Assembly (NCBI RefSeq): GCF_030052995.1
Contig: NZ_JASJPW010000001.1
Location: 554,501 to 618,500 of the forward strand
Direction: 5' to 3'
Source: Gemmobacter sp. 24YEA27
GTDB taxonomy: Bacteria; Pseudomonadota; Alphaproteobacteria; Rhodobacterales; Rhodobacteraceae
Length of the DNA: 64,000 bases
Position 1 is the first letter of the stretch. Every line of letters starts with the position of its first letter. A program made the translations under genes and the position numbers. The notes beneath the pieces are model-generated. The model did not search any database. It saw nothing but the letters and a program-made list of their open reading frames with translations, and had not been told where the DNA came from. Positions 36,791-44,582 of this stretch are shown piece after piece.

Positions 36791-36825
36791 ACAAGCCCCG
36801 TCGGGGATAGACCCCGGGGGCTTGT
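36791..36825. terminator. Hairpin between rpiB and FBPase gene
   Basis: Outer arms ACAAGCCCC (36791-36799) and GGGGCTTGT (36817-36825) enclose an inner perfect CGGGG/CCCCG stem. It lies just past the rpiB stop on the minus strand. No T-run follows, so it may stabilise or attenuate the transcript rather than fully terminate it. Confidence 0.45.
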
Positions 36826-36838
36826 TGTTCAATGGGGC

Positions 36839-37312
36839 TCAGCCGCCCGAAAGCTTCGCGTTATATTTCGCGCCGACCGCGTCGATGGCATCGACATTGC
36901 TGGCGGATTTGCCGGCGGCGTCGAAGTTTTCGGTTTCCGAGAGCCAGGCATCGGCAATGGCTTTCGCCAGTTCCGGCCCGATGACGCGCGCGCCCATGGT
37001 GATGATCTGGGCATTGTTCGACAGGGCCGCGCGGGTGGCGGAATAGGTGTCATGGGTCAGTGCTGCACGGATGCCCGGCACCTTGTTCGCCGCGATGCAG
37101 ACACCGATGCCGGTGCCGCAGACGAGGATCGCGCGGTCATATTGGCCCGCCATCACCTCGGAGCCGACGCGGTCCGAGAGGTTGGCGTAAAACGCATCCG
37201 GGCCCGCATCGGTGCGCGAGATTTCCGAGACCTCGAATTTGCCTTTCAGGTGATCGGCCAGGATTTTGGCGAGACCTTCACCGGCGCTGTCGCCTGCGAT
37301 TGCAAGTTTCAT
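36839..37312 (-). CDS. rpiB: RpiB-family isomerase, likely EryI
   Basis: A 157-residue sugar-phosphate isomerase of the RpiB/LacAB family. The catalytic cysteine is Cys65 in [17 protein letters not shown], and the N-terminal [12 protein letters not shown] phosphate-binding loop is present. In an erythritol locus the equivalent (EryI) converts D-erythrulose 4-phosphate to D-erythrose 4-phosphate, the last step into the pentose phosphate pathway. The ATG at 37312 is ten bases after the tpiA stop, so the genes are co-transcribed. Operonic context with eryABCD argues for EryI over a housekeeping RpiB. Confidence 0.88.
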   Translation of the reverse strand: MKLAIAGDSAGEGLAKILADHLKGKFEVSEISRTDAGPDAFYANLSDRVGSEVMAGQYDRAILVCGTGIGVCIAANKVPGIRAALTHDTYSATRAALSNNAQIITMGARVIGPELAKAIADAWLSETENFDAAGKSASNVDAIDAVGAKYNAKLSGG

Positions 37313-37322
37313 CTGTCTTCCC

Positions 37323-38102
37323 TCACAGTTTGGCGCTGACTTGCGCCATGATACCCAGATAGCCCTCGACCTCCCAGGCCGAGCGACCGACGAAAAGACC
37401 GTCAATATGCGGGCACTGGATCAGTTCCTCGCAATTGCCGGGGTTGACCGAACCGCCATAGAGGCAGGCCACGCGGCGGCCCAGAACCTCGGTGGCGACC
37501 GCGATGATTTCGGCCTGGCGCGCATCGGCATAATCGGCTTTCGCCGGGATGCCGTTGACACCGATGGCCCAGACCGGCTCATAGGCCAACAGGATCTCGG
37601 CCTGTTTCTGTTCAGGGGAAAGGCGCTCCAGCGCAGAACGGGTCTGTTTCGCGAGCACCTCGGACGCGCGGCCCGAATTGCGGTCTTCCAGCGTCTCGCC
37701 GATGCAAATGAGCGGCACGAGGCCGTGGCGGATCGCGGATTCGGTCTTCAGCCCGACGCCTTCATCGGTCTCGCCAAACATCTCGCGGCGCTCGGAATGG
37801 CCGAGCTCGACCATATCGAGACCCGCATCTTTCAGCATCATCGGAGAAATCTCGCCGGTGAAGGCGCCCTCGGATTCCCAATGCATATTCTGCGCGCCGA
37901 CCCTGACCGAAGTGTCCTTCAGCATCGCTTTGATTTCACGCACATAAAGATAAGGCGGGATGATGAAACGCTGGATGCGCGGGTCGCGATCTTTGTCTGA
38001 TGCGATCAGGCCCTCGGCAAAGCGCTTTGCTGCGGCCCAGTCCTTATGCATCTTCCAGTTGGTGCCGATCCAGGTTTTCCCGGTCCAGGTCTCTTGTGCC
38101 AT
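37323..38102 (-). CDS. tpiA: Triosephosphate-isomerase-like enzyme, likely EryH
   Basis: A 259-residue TIM-barrel isomerase. Residues expected of triosephosphate isomerase are conserved: Asn15 and Lys17 in GTNWKMHK, His102 in ELGHSERRE, Glu175 in AYEPVWAIG, and a C-terminal GGSVNPGN phosphate loop. In Brucella and rhizobia the second TpiA copy next to eryABCD is EryH, acting on L-erythrulose 1-phosphate. Its position between eryD and rpiB makes that role likely here. A housekeeping TpiA elsewhere in the genome would be expected but cannot be seen. Confidence 0.9.
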   Translation of the reverse strand: MAQETWTGKTWIGTNWKMHKDWAAAKRFAEGLIASDKDRDPRIQRFIIPPYLYVREIKAMLKDTSVRVGAQNMHWESEGAFTGEISPMMLKDAGLDMVELGHSERREMFGETDEGVGLKTESAIRHGLVPLICIGETLEDRNSGRASEVLAKQTRSALERLSPEQKQAEILLAYEPVWAIGVNGIPAKADYADARQAEIIAVATEVLGRRVACLYGGSVNPGNCEELIQCPHIDGLFVGRSAWEVEGYLGIMAQVSAKL

Positions 38103-38114
38103 TCTCTTTCCTCT

Positions 38115-39062
38115 TCAGTCCAGCAGCGCGCGCGCTGTCGGCTCATCTGTGATCAGCCCGCTCAGCCGGCCGCTGGCCAGCACGGCCCGGATGGCGTGGT
38201 GTTTGTCGGCACCGCCCGCGATGGCGACGATGCGGTCGCCCCCGGGCCGGAACCCGACCGAAAGCGTGCGGGCGGTCAGGCTGGTTTCCACCTCGCGCCC
38301 GAGCGCGTCAAAGAAATGCCCCAGCATCTCGCCCGCGCCGCCGGTGGCGGTGATCTCTTCAATCTCGCGCGGCTCAATCATGCCCGAGGCCACCAGCCCC
38401 GCCCCGGCATCCGCCGTGCCAATCCCCACCAGTTTCAGCCCGGCCCCGGCCGAAAGGTCGAAAATCTCGCGCACGCCGGGCTGCGACAGCAGTACCTCGC
38501 GATCCGTGACCGAGCGGGCAAAGAACGGCACCGGCAGCACAAAGGCCATTGCGCCGGTTTTTTCCGCCAGGCTGTGCATCACATCATGCGGATTGGCTGC
38601 GTAATTTCGCGTAAGCCCGCCCAGAAGCGAGACAAAGCTGACGCCGGACGCATTGATCCTGGGCAATTGGCGCACGGTCGCCTGCATGGTCCGGCCATGG
38701 CCCAGACCGATCACCGGCGTTTCGCCCCGTTCGATCTCGCGCCGCAAAAACCCGGCGCCCGCCATGCCGAGGGCGCGCAGAGGCATCCCCTCTTCGCCCA
38801 GATCCGGCGCCACTTCGCAGTAATCCAGCCCGTAACGGCGCGACAGCCGGTCTTCAAATTCCACACATTCGACGATGTCGCCGTCAATCGTGACCTTGAC
38901 CGCGCCCTCAAGCACCGCCCGGGCGATCAGCCGATGGGTCTTGACGGATGCAAGCCCCAGCCGTTTCGCCACCGCGGCCTGGGTCAGCCCGCCTGCGTAA
39001 TGCAGCCAGGCCGCGCGGATCGCGAGGCTTTCTTCGGGGTCAATGTCGCGGCGCGGTGCCAT
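38115..39062 (-). CDS. eryD: SorC/DeoR-type sugar-binding regulator, likely EryD
   Basis: A 315-residue regulator. The N-terminal helix-turn-helix is in AWLHYAGGLTQAAVAKRLGLASVKTHRLIARA, given in outline. The rest is a SorC-type sugar-phosphate-binding domain with GLGHGRTMQATVRQLP and LLGGLTRNYAANPHDVMHSLA. EryD represses the ery operon in Brucella. Here it lies between eryC and tpiA within the catabolic unit, so it is probably autoregulated. The ATG at 39062 is chosen because the upstream frame overlaps eryC without family support. Candidate operators are in the 43111-43812 region. Confidence 0.87.
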   Translation of the reverse strand: MAPRRDIDPEESLAIRAAWLHYAGGLTQAAVAKRLGLASVKTHRLIARAVLEGAVKVTIDGDIVECVEFEDRLSRRYGLDYCEVAPDLGEEGMPLRALGMAGAGFLRREIERGETPVIGLGHGRTMQATVRQLPRINASGVSFVSLLGGLTRNYAANPHDVMHSLAEKTGAMAFVLPVPFFARSVTDREVLLSQPGVREIFDLSAGAGLKLVGIGTADAGAGLVASGMIEPREIEEITATGGAGEMLGHFFDALGREVETSLTARTLSVGFRPGGDRIVAIAGGADKHHAIRAVLASGRLSGLITDEPTARALLD

Positions 39063-39105
39063 TGTCGTCCTGGGGTTAAGGCTGTTGCCCTGGGTTAACG
39101 CGGCG

Positions 39106-40038
39106 TCAGATATGCAGGTCCTGCACACCGGTGTCGATATGCGGCGCCCAGAAGGCGACGCTTTCCGCGATCTGCGCAATCACCTGGCGGTCATTCGGTT
39201 CCCGCTCCTTGAAGCTCAGCTCAAGGCAGATCTCGTTATCCACCGCCCCGCCTTCGCGGAAGGCGGCGAGCAGCGGCTCGGGCTGGATGCGGCCTTTGGC
39301 GTTGAAATCGGCGGTGAAAGGCTTGTGGCCGGATTTGTCCATCATCGACTGCTTGATATGGATGATCGGCGAAAGCTTCGGGACCGCCCGCGCCCAGGCA
39401 TAGGGGTCGGTGTCATCGGGGTTCGGGCTGGTGACATCGCCATGGTCGATATCGGCCATCATCCACATCGGCACCGCCATATTCGCCGCCGTCAGCCGGT
39501 CTTGCAGCGCGATGGCCTCGCGGATCGTCTCGCCGAATTCGCGGCCCACCGACATCGGCTCCCAATAGACATATTTCAGGCCCGCGCCTTTGGCATGTTC
39601 CGCCACTTCGGCCCAGTGGTCGATGGCGATTTGCGTCAGCTCTTCGCGCCGGGCCTGGTCGTCGAAATCCTTATAGGTGAAGATCGCGAACTGGGTGCCG
39701 ACCGAAACGCCGCCCAGATCGGCGGTGATATCGGCAAAGGTCTTGAACCAGTCGGTATAGTAGCGGCGCACATCCCGGTCCGGGTGGCCAAAATGGTTCA
39801 GCCGCCCGTAGGGCCCGGTCATGCCGGAGGTTACCCGCACCCCGGTGCGGGCCTGAGCCGCCTGCATCTCGCGCGTCAGACGGCGGATCACCGGGGCGGG
39901 CCAGGACGGGTTGATGAATTCATGCGTCAGCTGCAGGTCGCGGATCCTCAGATCGCGCGCCACGGTCTCGATCAGGTCCGAGGGTTCCGCGAAACGGTTC
40001 ACCAGCGGGTTGGTGTTCAGGGAAAGTGTCAGTTTCAT
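39106..40038 (-). CDS. eryC: Sugar-phosphate isomerase/epimerase, likely EryC
   Basis: A 310-residue xylose-isomerase/AP-endonuclease-like TIM-barrel protein. It matches the EryC role of D-erythrulose 1-phosphate 3-epimerase in context. Possible metal ligands are the Glu in YVYWEPMSVGRE, the Asp/His in MMADIDHGD, the His in IIHIKQS, and the Glu in CLELSFKERE. It overlaps eryB by four bases. Only the family is certain from sequence; the reaction follows from the conserved eryA-B-C-D arrangement. Confidence 0.84.
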   Translation of the reverse strand: MKLTLSLNTNPLVNRFAEPSDLIETVARDLRIRDLQLTHEFINPSWPAPVIRRLTREMQAAQARTGVRVTSGMTGPYGRLNHFGHPDRDVRRYYTDWFKTFADITADLGGVSVGTQFAIFTYKDFDDQARREELTQIAIDHWAEVAEHAKGAGLKYVYWEPMSVGREFGETIREAIALQDRLTAANMAVPMWMMADIDHGDVTSPNPDDTDPYAWARAVPKLSPIIHIKQSMMDKSGHKPFTADFNAKGRIQPEPLLAAFREGGAVDNEICLELSFKEREPNDRQVIAQIAESVAFWAPHIDTGVQDLHI

Positions 40039-41540
40039 GCGCGCGCCCCCGCTTTCCAGCCGTCAAACCAGGTGGTGAATTCCGCAAGCTGATCTTCGGT
40101 CAGGTGCAGCTTGTGCTTGGTGCGGCGCCAGAGAATGTCTTCCGCCTCCATCGCCCATTCTTTCGCCACCAGGTATTTCACCTCGGCCTCATAAAGATCG
40201 CCGCCGAAATGCCGGCCAAGACCGTCGACCGAGGTCGCGCCCGCGATCAGATCCTTCATCCGGCTGCCATAGCGGCGGGCATAGTAAAGGATGAGCGCGC
40301 GCGGCATCCAGGGGAAGGCCTCCCGCTGGGTCTCAATAAAGCTCTCATAATCCGCGTTCGGCATCTCGCCACCGGGGAGTTTCGCTGTCGCGGTCCAGTC
40401 CGGCCCCATCTGCGGGAAGATATGTTTCAGCTTATGCATCCCGCGCTCGGCCAGCTCGCGGAAGGTGGTGATCTTGCCGCCAAACACGTTCAGCATCGGC
40501 GCGCCGCCGGTCTCGTCGAGATCAAACACATAGTCGCGGGTCACCGCCGAGGGGTTCCCCTTGCCATCGTCAAACAAAGGCCGCACGCCGGAATAGGCAT
40601 GGACCACATCCTCACGCCGCAGCTTTTCCTTGAAATAGCGGTTCACGCATTTCAGCAGATATTCGATCTCACTCTCGTTGATCTCGACGTCTTCGGCGCG
40701 GCCTTCCCAGGGGATATCGGTGGTGCCGATCAGCGCCATATTCCCCTCATAGGGGTTGATGAAGATCACGCGCTTGTCGTGGTTCTGCACCAGATAAGCA
40801 TTCTGCCCGGCCCACCATTTCGGCACGATGATATGGCTGCCCTTGACCAGCCGCACGCCGCGCGTCGATTTGGTATGGGCGACATTCTGGATCACGTCCG
40901 AGACCCAGGGACCCGCACAGTTCACGATACATTTGGCGCGGTAGGTCTGCTCCTCACCCTTGTGATTGCGAACGGTCACCGTCCAGCCCCCATTCTCGCG
41001 CACAGCAGAAGTCACCGGCGAGCGGGTCAGGATCGTCGCGCCCTTTTCCGCTGCGCCAAGCGCGTTCAGCGCCACGAGCCGCGCGTCATCGACCCAGCAA
41101 TCCGAATATTCAAAGCCCTTTTTGTACTGATCGAGGATCGCCGCCCCTTCCGGGTCACGATGCAGGTTCAGCGTCCGCGTGCCGGGGAGTTTCTTGCGGC
41201 CCCCCAGATGATCATAAAGGAACAGCCCAAGGCGCACGAGCCAGGCGGGCCGGTCCGTCGGCGAATGCGGCAGCACGAAGCGCATCGGCCAGATGATATG
41301 GGGTGCGGCGTTCAGGAGAACCTCGCGCTCGATCAGCGCCTCGCGCACCAGGCGGAATTCGTAATATTCCAGATAGCGCAGCCCGCCATGCACCAGCTTG
41401 CCCGAGCGCGAGGATGTCCCCTGCGCCAGGTCGTCTTTCTCCGCCATCACCACGGAAAGCCCGCGCCCGGCTGCATCGCGCGCCATACCGGCACCGTTGA
41501 TGCCGCCTCCGATCACAAAGAGGTCGATCATATCGGTCAT
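40035..41540 (-). CDS. eryB: FAD-dependent erythritol-phosphate dehydrogenase
   Basis: A 501-residue GlpD-like flavoprotein. The dinucleotide loop is FVIGGGINGAGMARDAAGRG at the N-terminus. SSRSGKLVHGGLRYLEYYEF, NCAGPWVSDV and GGKITTFRELAERG are the glycerol-3-phosphate-dehydrogenase blocks. In the ery pathway it oxidises D-erythritol 1-phosphate to D-erythrulose 1-phosphate and passes electrons to quinone at the membrane. The ATG at 41540 has AGGAGA at good spacing and follows the eryA stop by one base. A GlpD role for glycerol is the alternative, but no glycerol genes are adjacent. Confidence 0.88.
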   Translation of the reverse strand: MTDMIDLFVIGGGINGAGMARDAAGRGLSVVMAEKDDLAQGTSSRSGKLVHGGLRYLEYYEFRLVREALIEREVLLNAAPHIIWPMRFVLPHSPTDRPAWLVRLGLFLYDHLGGRKKLPGTRTLNLHRDPEGAAILDQYKKGFEYSDCWVDDARLVALNALGAAEKGATILTRSPVTSAVRENGGWTVTVRNHKGEEQTYRAKCIVNCAGPWVSDVIQNVAHTKSTRGVRLVKGSHIIVPKWWAGQNAYLVQNHDKRVIFINPYEGNMALIGTTDIPWEGRAEDVEINESEIEYLLKCVNRYFKEKLRREDVVHAYSGVRPLFDDGKGNPSAVTRDYVFDLDETGGAPMLNVFGGKITTFRELAERGMHKLKHIFPQMGPDWTATAKLPGGEMPNADYESFIETQREAFPWMPRALILYYARRYGSRMKDLIAGATSVDGLGRHFGGDLYEAEVKYLVAKEWAMEAEDILWRRTKHKLHLTEDQLAEFTTWFDGWKAGARA

Positions 41541-41541
41541 G

Positions 41542-43110
41542 TCATTCTCCTGACGGGCGGCGGGCGCGGGACAGCTGATCCCAGACCGGGACCAGCGCCT
41601 GCCGCGCCGATTGATAGGCGGGAAAGATGCGGTGATAGGCGTCAACAAGGCCCGCATCCGGGGCTTCGGGCGCGCCCAGAAGCGGGATCACCCATTCATT
41701 GACGCAATCATCCATGGATTTATAGGCGCCGATGGCAACGGCGGCCATCATAGCGGCCCCTGCAGCCCCGGCCTCATCGCGGGCTGATACCCGGACAGGC
41801 GCATCAACCGAAGCCGAAAAGATCTTACGTAAAGCGCCCGACCGCGCCGCGCCCCCGGTCAGCCGCAACTCTCCGGGCAGTTTGCCCATCGCCGCGTAGC
41901 AATCGCGCATGGCGTGCCCGAGGCCCTCGGTCACCGCGCGCAAGAGATCGGGGAAGCCGTGATATTGCGAAAACCCGGTAAAGCCCGCACGGGCCTGAGC
42001 ATTGACGAAAGGCCCGCGCTCACCCGCCTCGGAAATATAGGGGTGATAGACGATCTGACCGGGCTGGCTTTCCGACAGCCATGCGTCGATCCGCGAGACC
42101 AGCTCTTTATGGCTGACCTCATGACCAAAGGCCTTGAGCGCATCGCCGGCCAGGCCAAGCGCCCAGTCGACATTCAGCGTGGCCGCCATATTGGTCTGCA
42201 CCTGGGTCACCACGCCGGGGACCGGCAGGCAGATCACATAGCCGGTGCCTTCCTCTTTCAGATGCACATCCTGCCATCTGACCGCCCGCATATGCACCCC
42301 GGTCGAGCCCACGGTCGAACAGGCGACATCCTCGCCGCCGCCGCCATAGACCCCGGCGCCAAGCGCGGTCATCACCATATCGACATAGCCGAGGCTGACC
42401 GGCGTTCCGGCCCTGAGCCCGGTCGCAGCCGCAGCCGCAGCACTCAGCGGATGCGTGACTTCGGTGCCCTCGACGATCGGCGGCAGCAGATGGCGCTGAG
42501 CCTCAAGCCCGAGGGCCGCGATCACCGTGTCATCATATTGCCGGTTGCGGTAATTCCCGAAGGTGAAACTCGCCTCTGACGGGTCGGTTGCCCGCACCCC
42601 GGTCAGGTTCAGGTAAAGCCAGTCCTTGCAATGCAGCGCGACCTCAGCCGCCTCCAGCAATTCAGGCCGGAAGCTTTGCATATGGGCGATCTGGCTGCCC
42701 ATCTGACAGGTGTTGAGCCCGGTGCCGGTGGCCTCGAACCGCGCGCGGTTTTCAGCACAATGGGCGAGCCGCTCGACCGTCGGCGCCGCGCGGGCATCAA
42801 GCCAGAGCCAGGCATCGCCGACCGGGCGGTTCCCCGCCCCGGCAAGCCAGGTGCCGTCGCCTTGCCCCGTCACCGCCAGCGCGGCGGTGCGCCCCGCCAG
42901 CCCTTCGACCAGCTCGCCCAACTCACGCAAGGCGCGGGCGCAATCATCCCAGGTCTGGCCCAGGGGCTGCGTCGCCGATCCGTCAGCGGCAGTCGCGTAG
43001 CGATTCGGCACCGCAGCCGAGGCCAGTTGCCGCCCCGCGAGATCAAAAGCCACCGCCTTGATCACCGAAGTGCCCGCGTCAATTCCGATCAGAATGTCAG
43101 TGCCGGCCAT
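41542..43110 (-). CDS. eryA: Erythritol kinase (FGGY family)
   Basis: A 522-residue FGGY carbohydrate kinase that would phosphorylate erythritol to D-erythritol 1-phosphate. The N-terminal ATP loop is IGIDAGTSVIKAVAFD. The substrate/catalytic aspartate is probably in LGYVDMVMTALG, and LTGGAARSGALRKIFSA is the C-terminal adenosine-binding motif. It is the first gene of the minus-strand ery unit and faces the ABC importer across a 0.7-kb regulatory gap. The full eryABCD-tpiA-rpiB arrangement supports erythritol over other polyols. Confidence 0.88.
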   Translation of the reverse strand: MAGTDILIGIDAGTSVIKAVAFDLAGRQLASAAVPNRYATAADGSATQPLGQTWDDCARALRELGELVEGLAGRTAALAVTGQGDGTWLAGAGNRPVGDAWLWLDARAAPTVERLAHCAENRARFEATGTGLNTCQMGSQIAHMQSFRPELLEAAEVALHCKDWLYLNLTGVRATDPSEASFTFGNYRNRQYDDTVIAALGLEAQRHLLPPIVEGTEVTHPLSAAAAAATGLRAGTPVSLGYVDMVMTALGAGVYGGGGEDVACSTVGSTGVHMRAVRWQDVHLKEEGTGYVICLPVPGVVTQVQTNMAATLNVDWALGLAGDALKAFGHEVSHKELVSRIDAWLSESQPGQIVYHPYISEAGERGPFVNAQARAGFTGFSQYHGFPDLLRAVTEGLGHAMRDCYAAMGKLPGELRLTGGAARSGALRKIFSASVDAPVRVSARDEAGAAGAAMMAAVAIGAYKSMDDCVNEWVIPLLGAPEAPDAGLVDAYHRIFPAYQSARQALVPVWDQLSRARRPSGE

Positions 43111-43525
43111 GTCCGGACCCTCCCCCAGCCGCCATGACAGCCCTTGCGGCGGTCACGCCAGTGCGGACCCGCAGGGATGCCGGAGCAAGATCTCTCTGCC
43201 GCCCGATATGAAAGCCGATATGCAATCCATCCCTCCCGCCGATCCGGTCGCATCCGCGACCTCCCCCGTTTCGGCTGAAAAATCCAGGCCCGCATTTTGC
43301 CATGCAGACCCGCGCGAGGTATATCCCACAATCATACCATAGTGAATGAATTTTTTTACGGACAAAGTAATTTATTTCAGATATTCTTGGGGAAAGGAGC
43401 CAGCATCCGGCCAGGGCTTTCCCCGCCTGCCATCCCCGGAGGGCTGATAACCGGCGCCGGATTATCATGGCGATGCCAGAGGTGGATCTGTGCCAGTTCC
43501 CGCCATCAAATCACGTTAAATCAAT

Positions 43526-43542
43526 AAATTGCGATTCAATTT
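43526..43542. promoter_or_regulatory. Inverted repeat AAATTG-N5-CAATTT
   Basis: A perfect 6-bp inverted repeat with a 5-base spacer in the eryA-importer gap. It is a possible operator for EryD or another regulator; no binding data can be inferred. Confidence 0.35.
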
Positions 43543-43683
43543 CGCTGCTTATGCAGCACGCCCGGCTGCAACAGCAGCATGTTCGCCGCGAGGGCCAATA
43601 TCCACGACCCTACCAGACGGAATCAGCGGGAGCGCCCGGCCTTCCCGGAAATTTCAAAGCCTGCATCCGCCTCATTTCATATC

Positions 43684-43712
43684 TTACTTGACGGATTAAA
43701 TATCACTATAAT
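43684..43712 (+). promoter_or_regulatory. Sigma-70-type promoter TTACTT-N17-TATAAT with tandem AATATCAC
   Basis: A -35 box TTACTT (43684-43689) and a perfect -10 box TATAAT (43707-43712) are separated by 17 bases. Two direct copies of AATATCAC (43699-43706 and 43710-43717) straddle the -10 box 11 bases apart, one helical turn, a layout expected of a repressor site. It drives the importer operon. Confidence 0.7.
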
Positions 43713-43812
43713 ATCACAAAGGCTGCAAACGAAGGCGAAAGTCCCCTGGCCCAAAGCCAGCGCGTTGAGGAGCGTGACACCCGGGACCGTCGCAAGGTGA
43801 GGAGTTAAAGGT

Positions 43813-43929
43813 ATGCAAACGGACGTTCTGGCCTTCGCCGCCGGCGGCCATGCCCGCTTTGGCACTGGCCCCCTGATGCCGCGCCTGCCGCTTCTCTCAG
43901 ACATCACTTTCCCGGGAACCAAATCATGA
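43813..43929 (+). CDS. Possible 38-residue leader peptide coupled to DUF2291 gene
   Basis: A short open frame beginning ATGCAAACG with GAGGAG and AAAGG upstream. Its stop codon overlaps the DUF2291 start (ATGA). The peptide is Gly/Pro/Leu-rich with no recognisable motif. The overlap favours real translation and coupling, but there is no family evidence. Confidence 0.4.
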   Translation: MQTDVLAFAAGGHARFGTGPLMPRLPLLSDITFPGTKS

Positions 43930-44582
43930 GCCAAAGCCTGGAAACCGCAGCCGCGCCGCGCAGCGAAAGCCGTCGCAGGATCTGGATCGCCGGCGCGATT
44001 GTTCTGGCCGTGATCGCGGCAATCGCGCTCGACACTAAGGTGGTACGGGTCGGATCCGACTCTGATACCCGCCAGCAGGCCTTCTCGCCCGACACTTATG
44101 GCCAGGCCGAGTTTCCCCGCATCAAAGACGCCGTGATCGCGAAAGCGGTGGATGTGGTGACGCTGGCCCAGGCCGTCCAGGCAGATAAGGCGGCGGCCGC
44201 GAAGGAATATGGCACCCCGGCGACCACCGGCACCGTGATGATGGTGAAATTCACCGGCGTCGCGGGCGAGGCGAAATCGGGCGTCTATGAAATGGCGATT
44301 GACGGGATGCCGGAAGGGATCAGCGTCCGGCTTCAGACCGGGCCGGCGATCAATGGCACCGACCTGCGTGACGCGCCCGGCGATATCGAATTCGGCGCCT
44401 TCAAGAACCAGATCGAGTATCAGGATGCCGGTTCGGCGATCAACCGCGCCATGAAGACCGCCGTTCTGGACGGGATCGACACCGCGAACCTGACCGGCAA
44501 GACGCTTGAGGTCACCGGCGCCTTCACCCTGATCAATGCCAAAATGTGGCGCATCACCCCCGTCAGCGTGACGGTGCAGTGA
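43926..44582 (+). CDS. DUF2291 family lipoprotein/membrane protein of sugar ABC operons
   Basis: A 218-residue protein with one N-terminal membrane anchor (IWIAGAIVLAVIAAIAL, residues 19-35) and an extracytoplasmic domain. It has the DUF2291 features VVRVGSD, a central TGTVMMVKFTGVAGE and an AFTLINAKMWRITPVSV ending. DUF2291 genes commonly precede sugar ABC ATPases; their task is unknown. The stop overlaps the ATPase start by one base, so the two are co-translated. Confidence 0.82.
   Translation: MSQSLETAAAPRSESRRRIWIAGAIVLAVIAAIALDTKVVRVGSDSDTRQQAFSPDTYGQAEFPRIKDAVIAKAVDVVTLAQAVQADKAAAAKEYGTPATTGTVMMVKFTGVAGEAKSGVYEMAIDGMPEGISVRLQTGPAINGTDLRDAPGDIEFGAFKNQIEYQDAGSAINRAMKTAVLDGIDTANLTGKTLEVTGAFTLINAKMWRITPVSVTVQ

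Larger units (their letters stand above)
43111..43812. promoter_or_regulatory. Divergent regulatory region between eryA and the importer
   Basis: About 700 bases without a convincing long gene. It is distinctly more AT-rich than its neighbours in three patches (around 43330-43390, 43500-43545 and 43675-43720). It must contain the eryA promoter on the minus strand (best patch 43330-43390, no confident boxes) and the importer promoter on the plus strand (43684-43712). A palindrome lies at 43526-43542. The length suggests several regulator sites. Confidence 0.6.
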
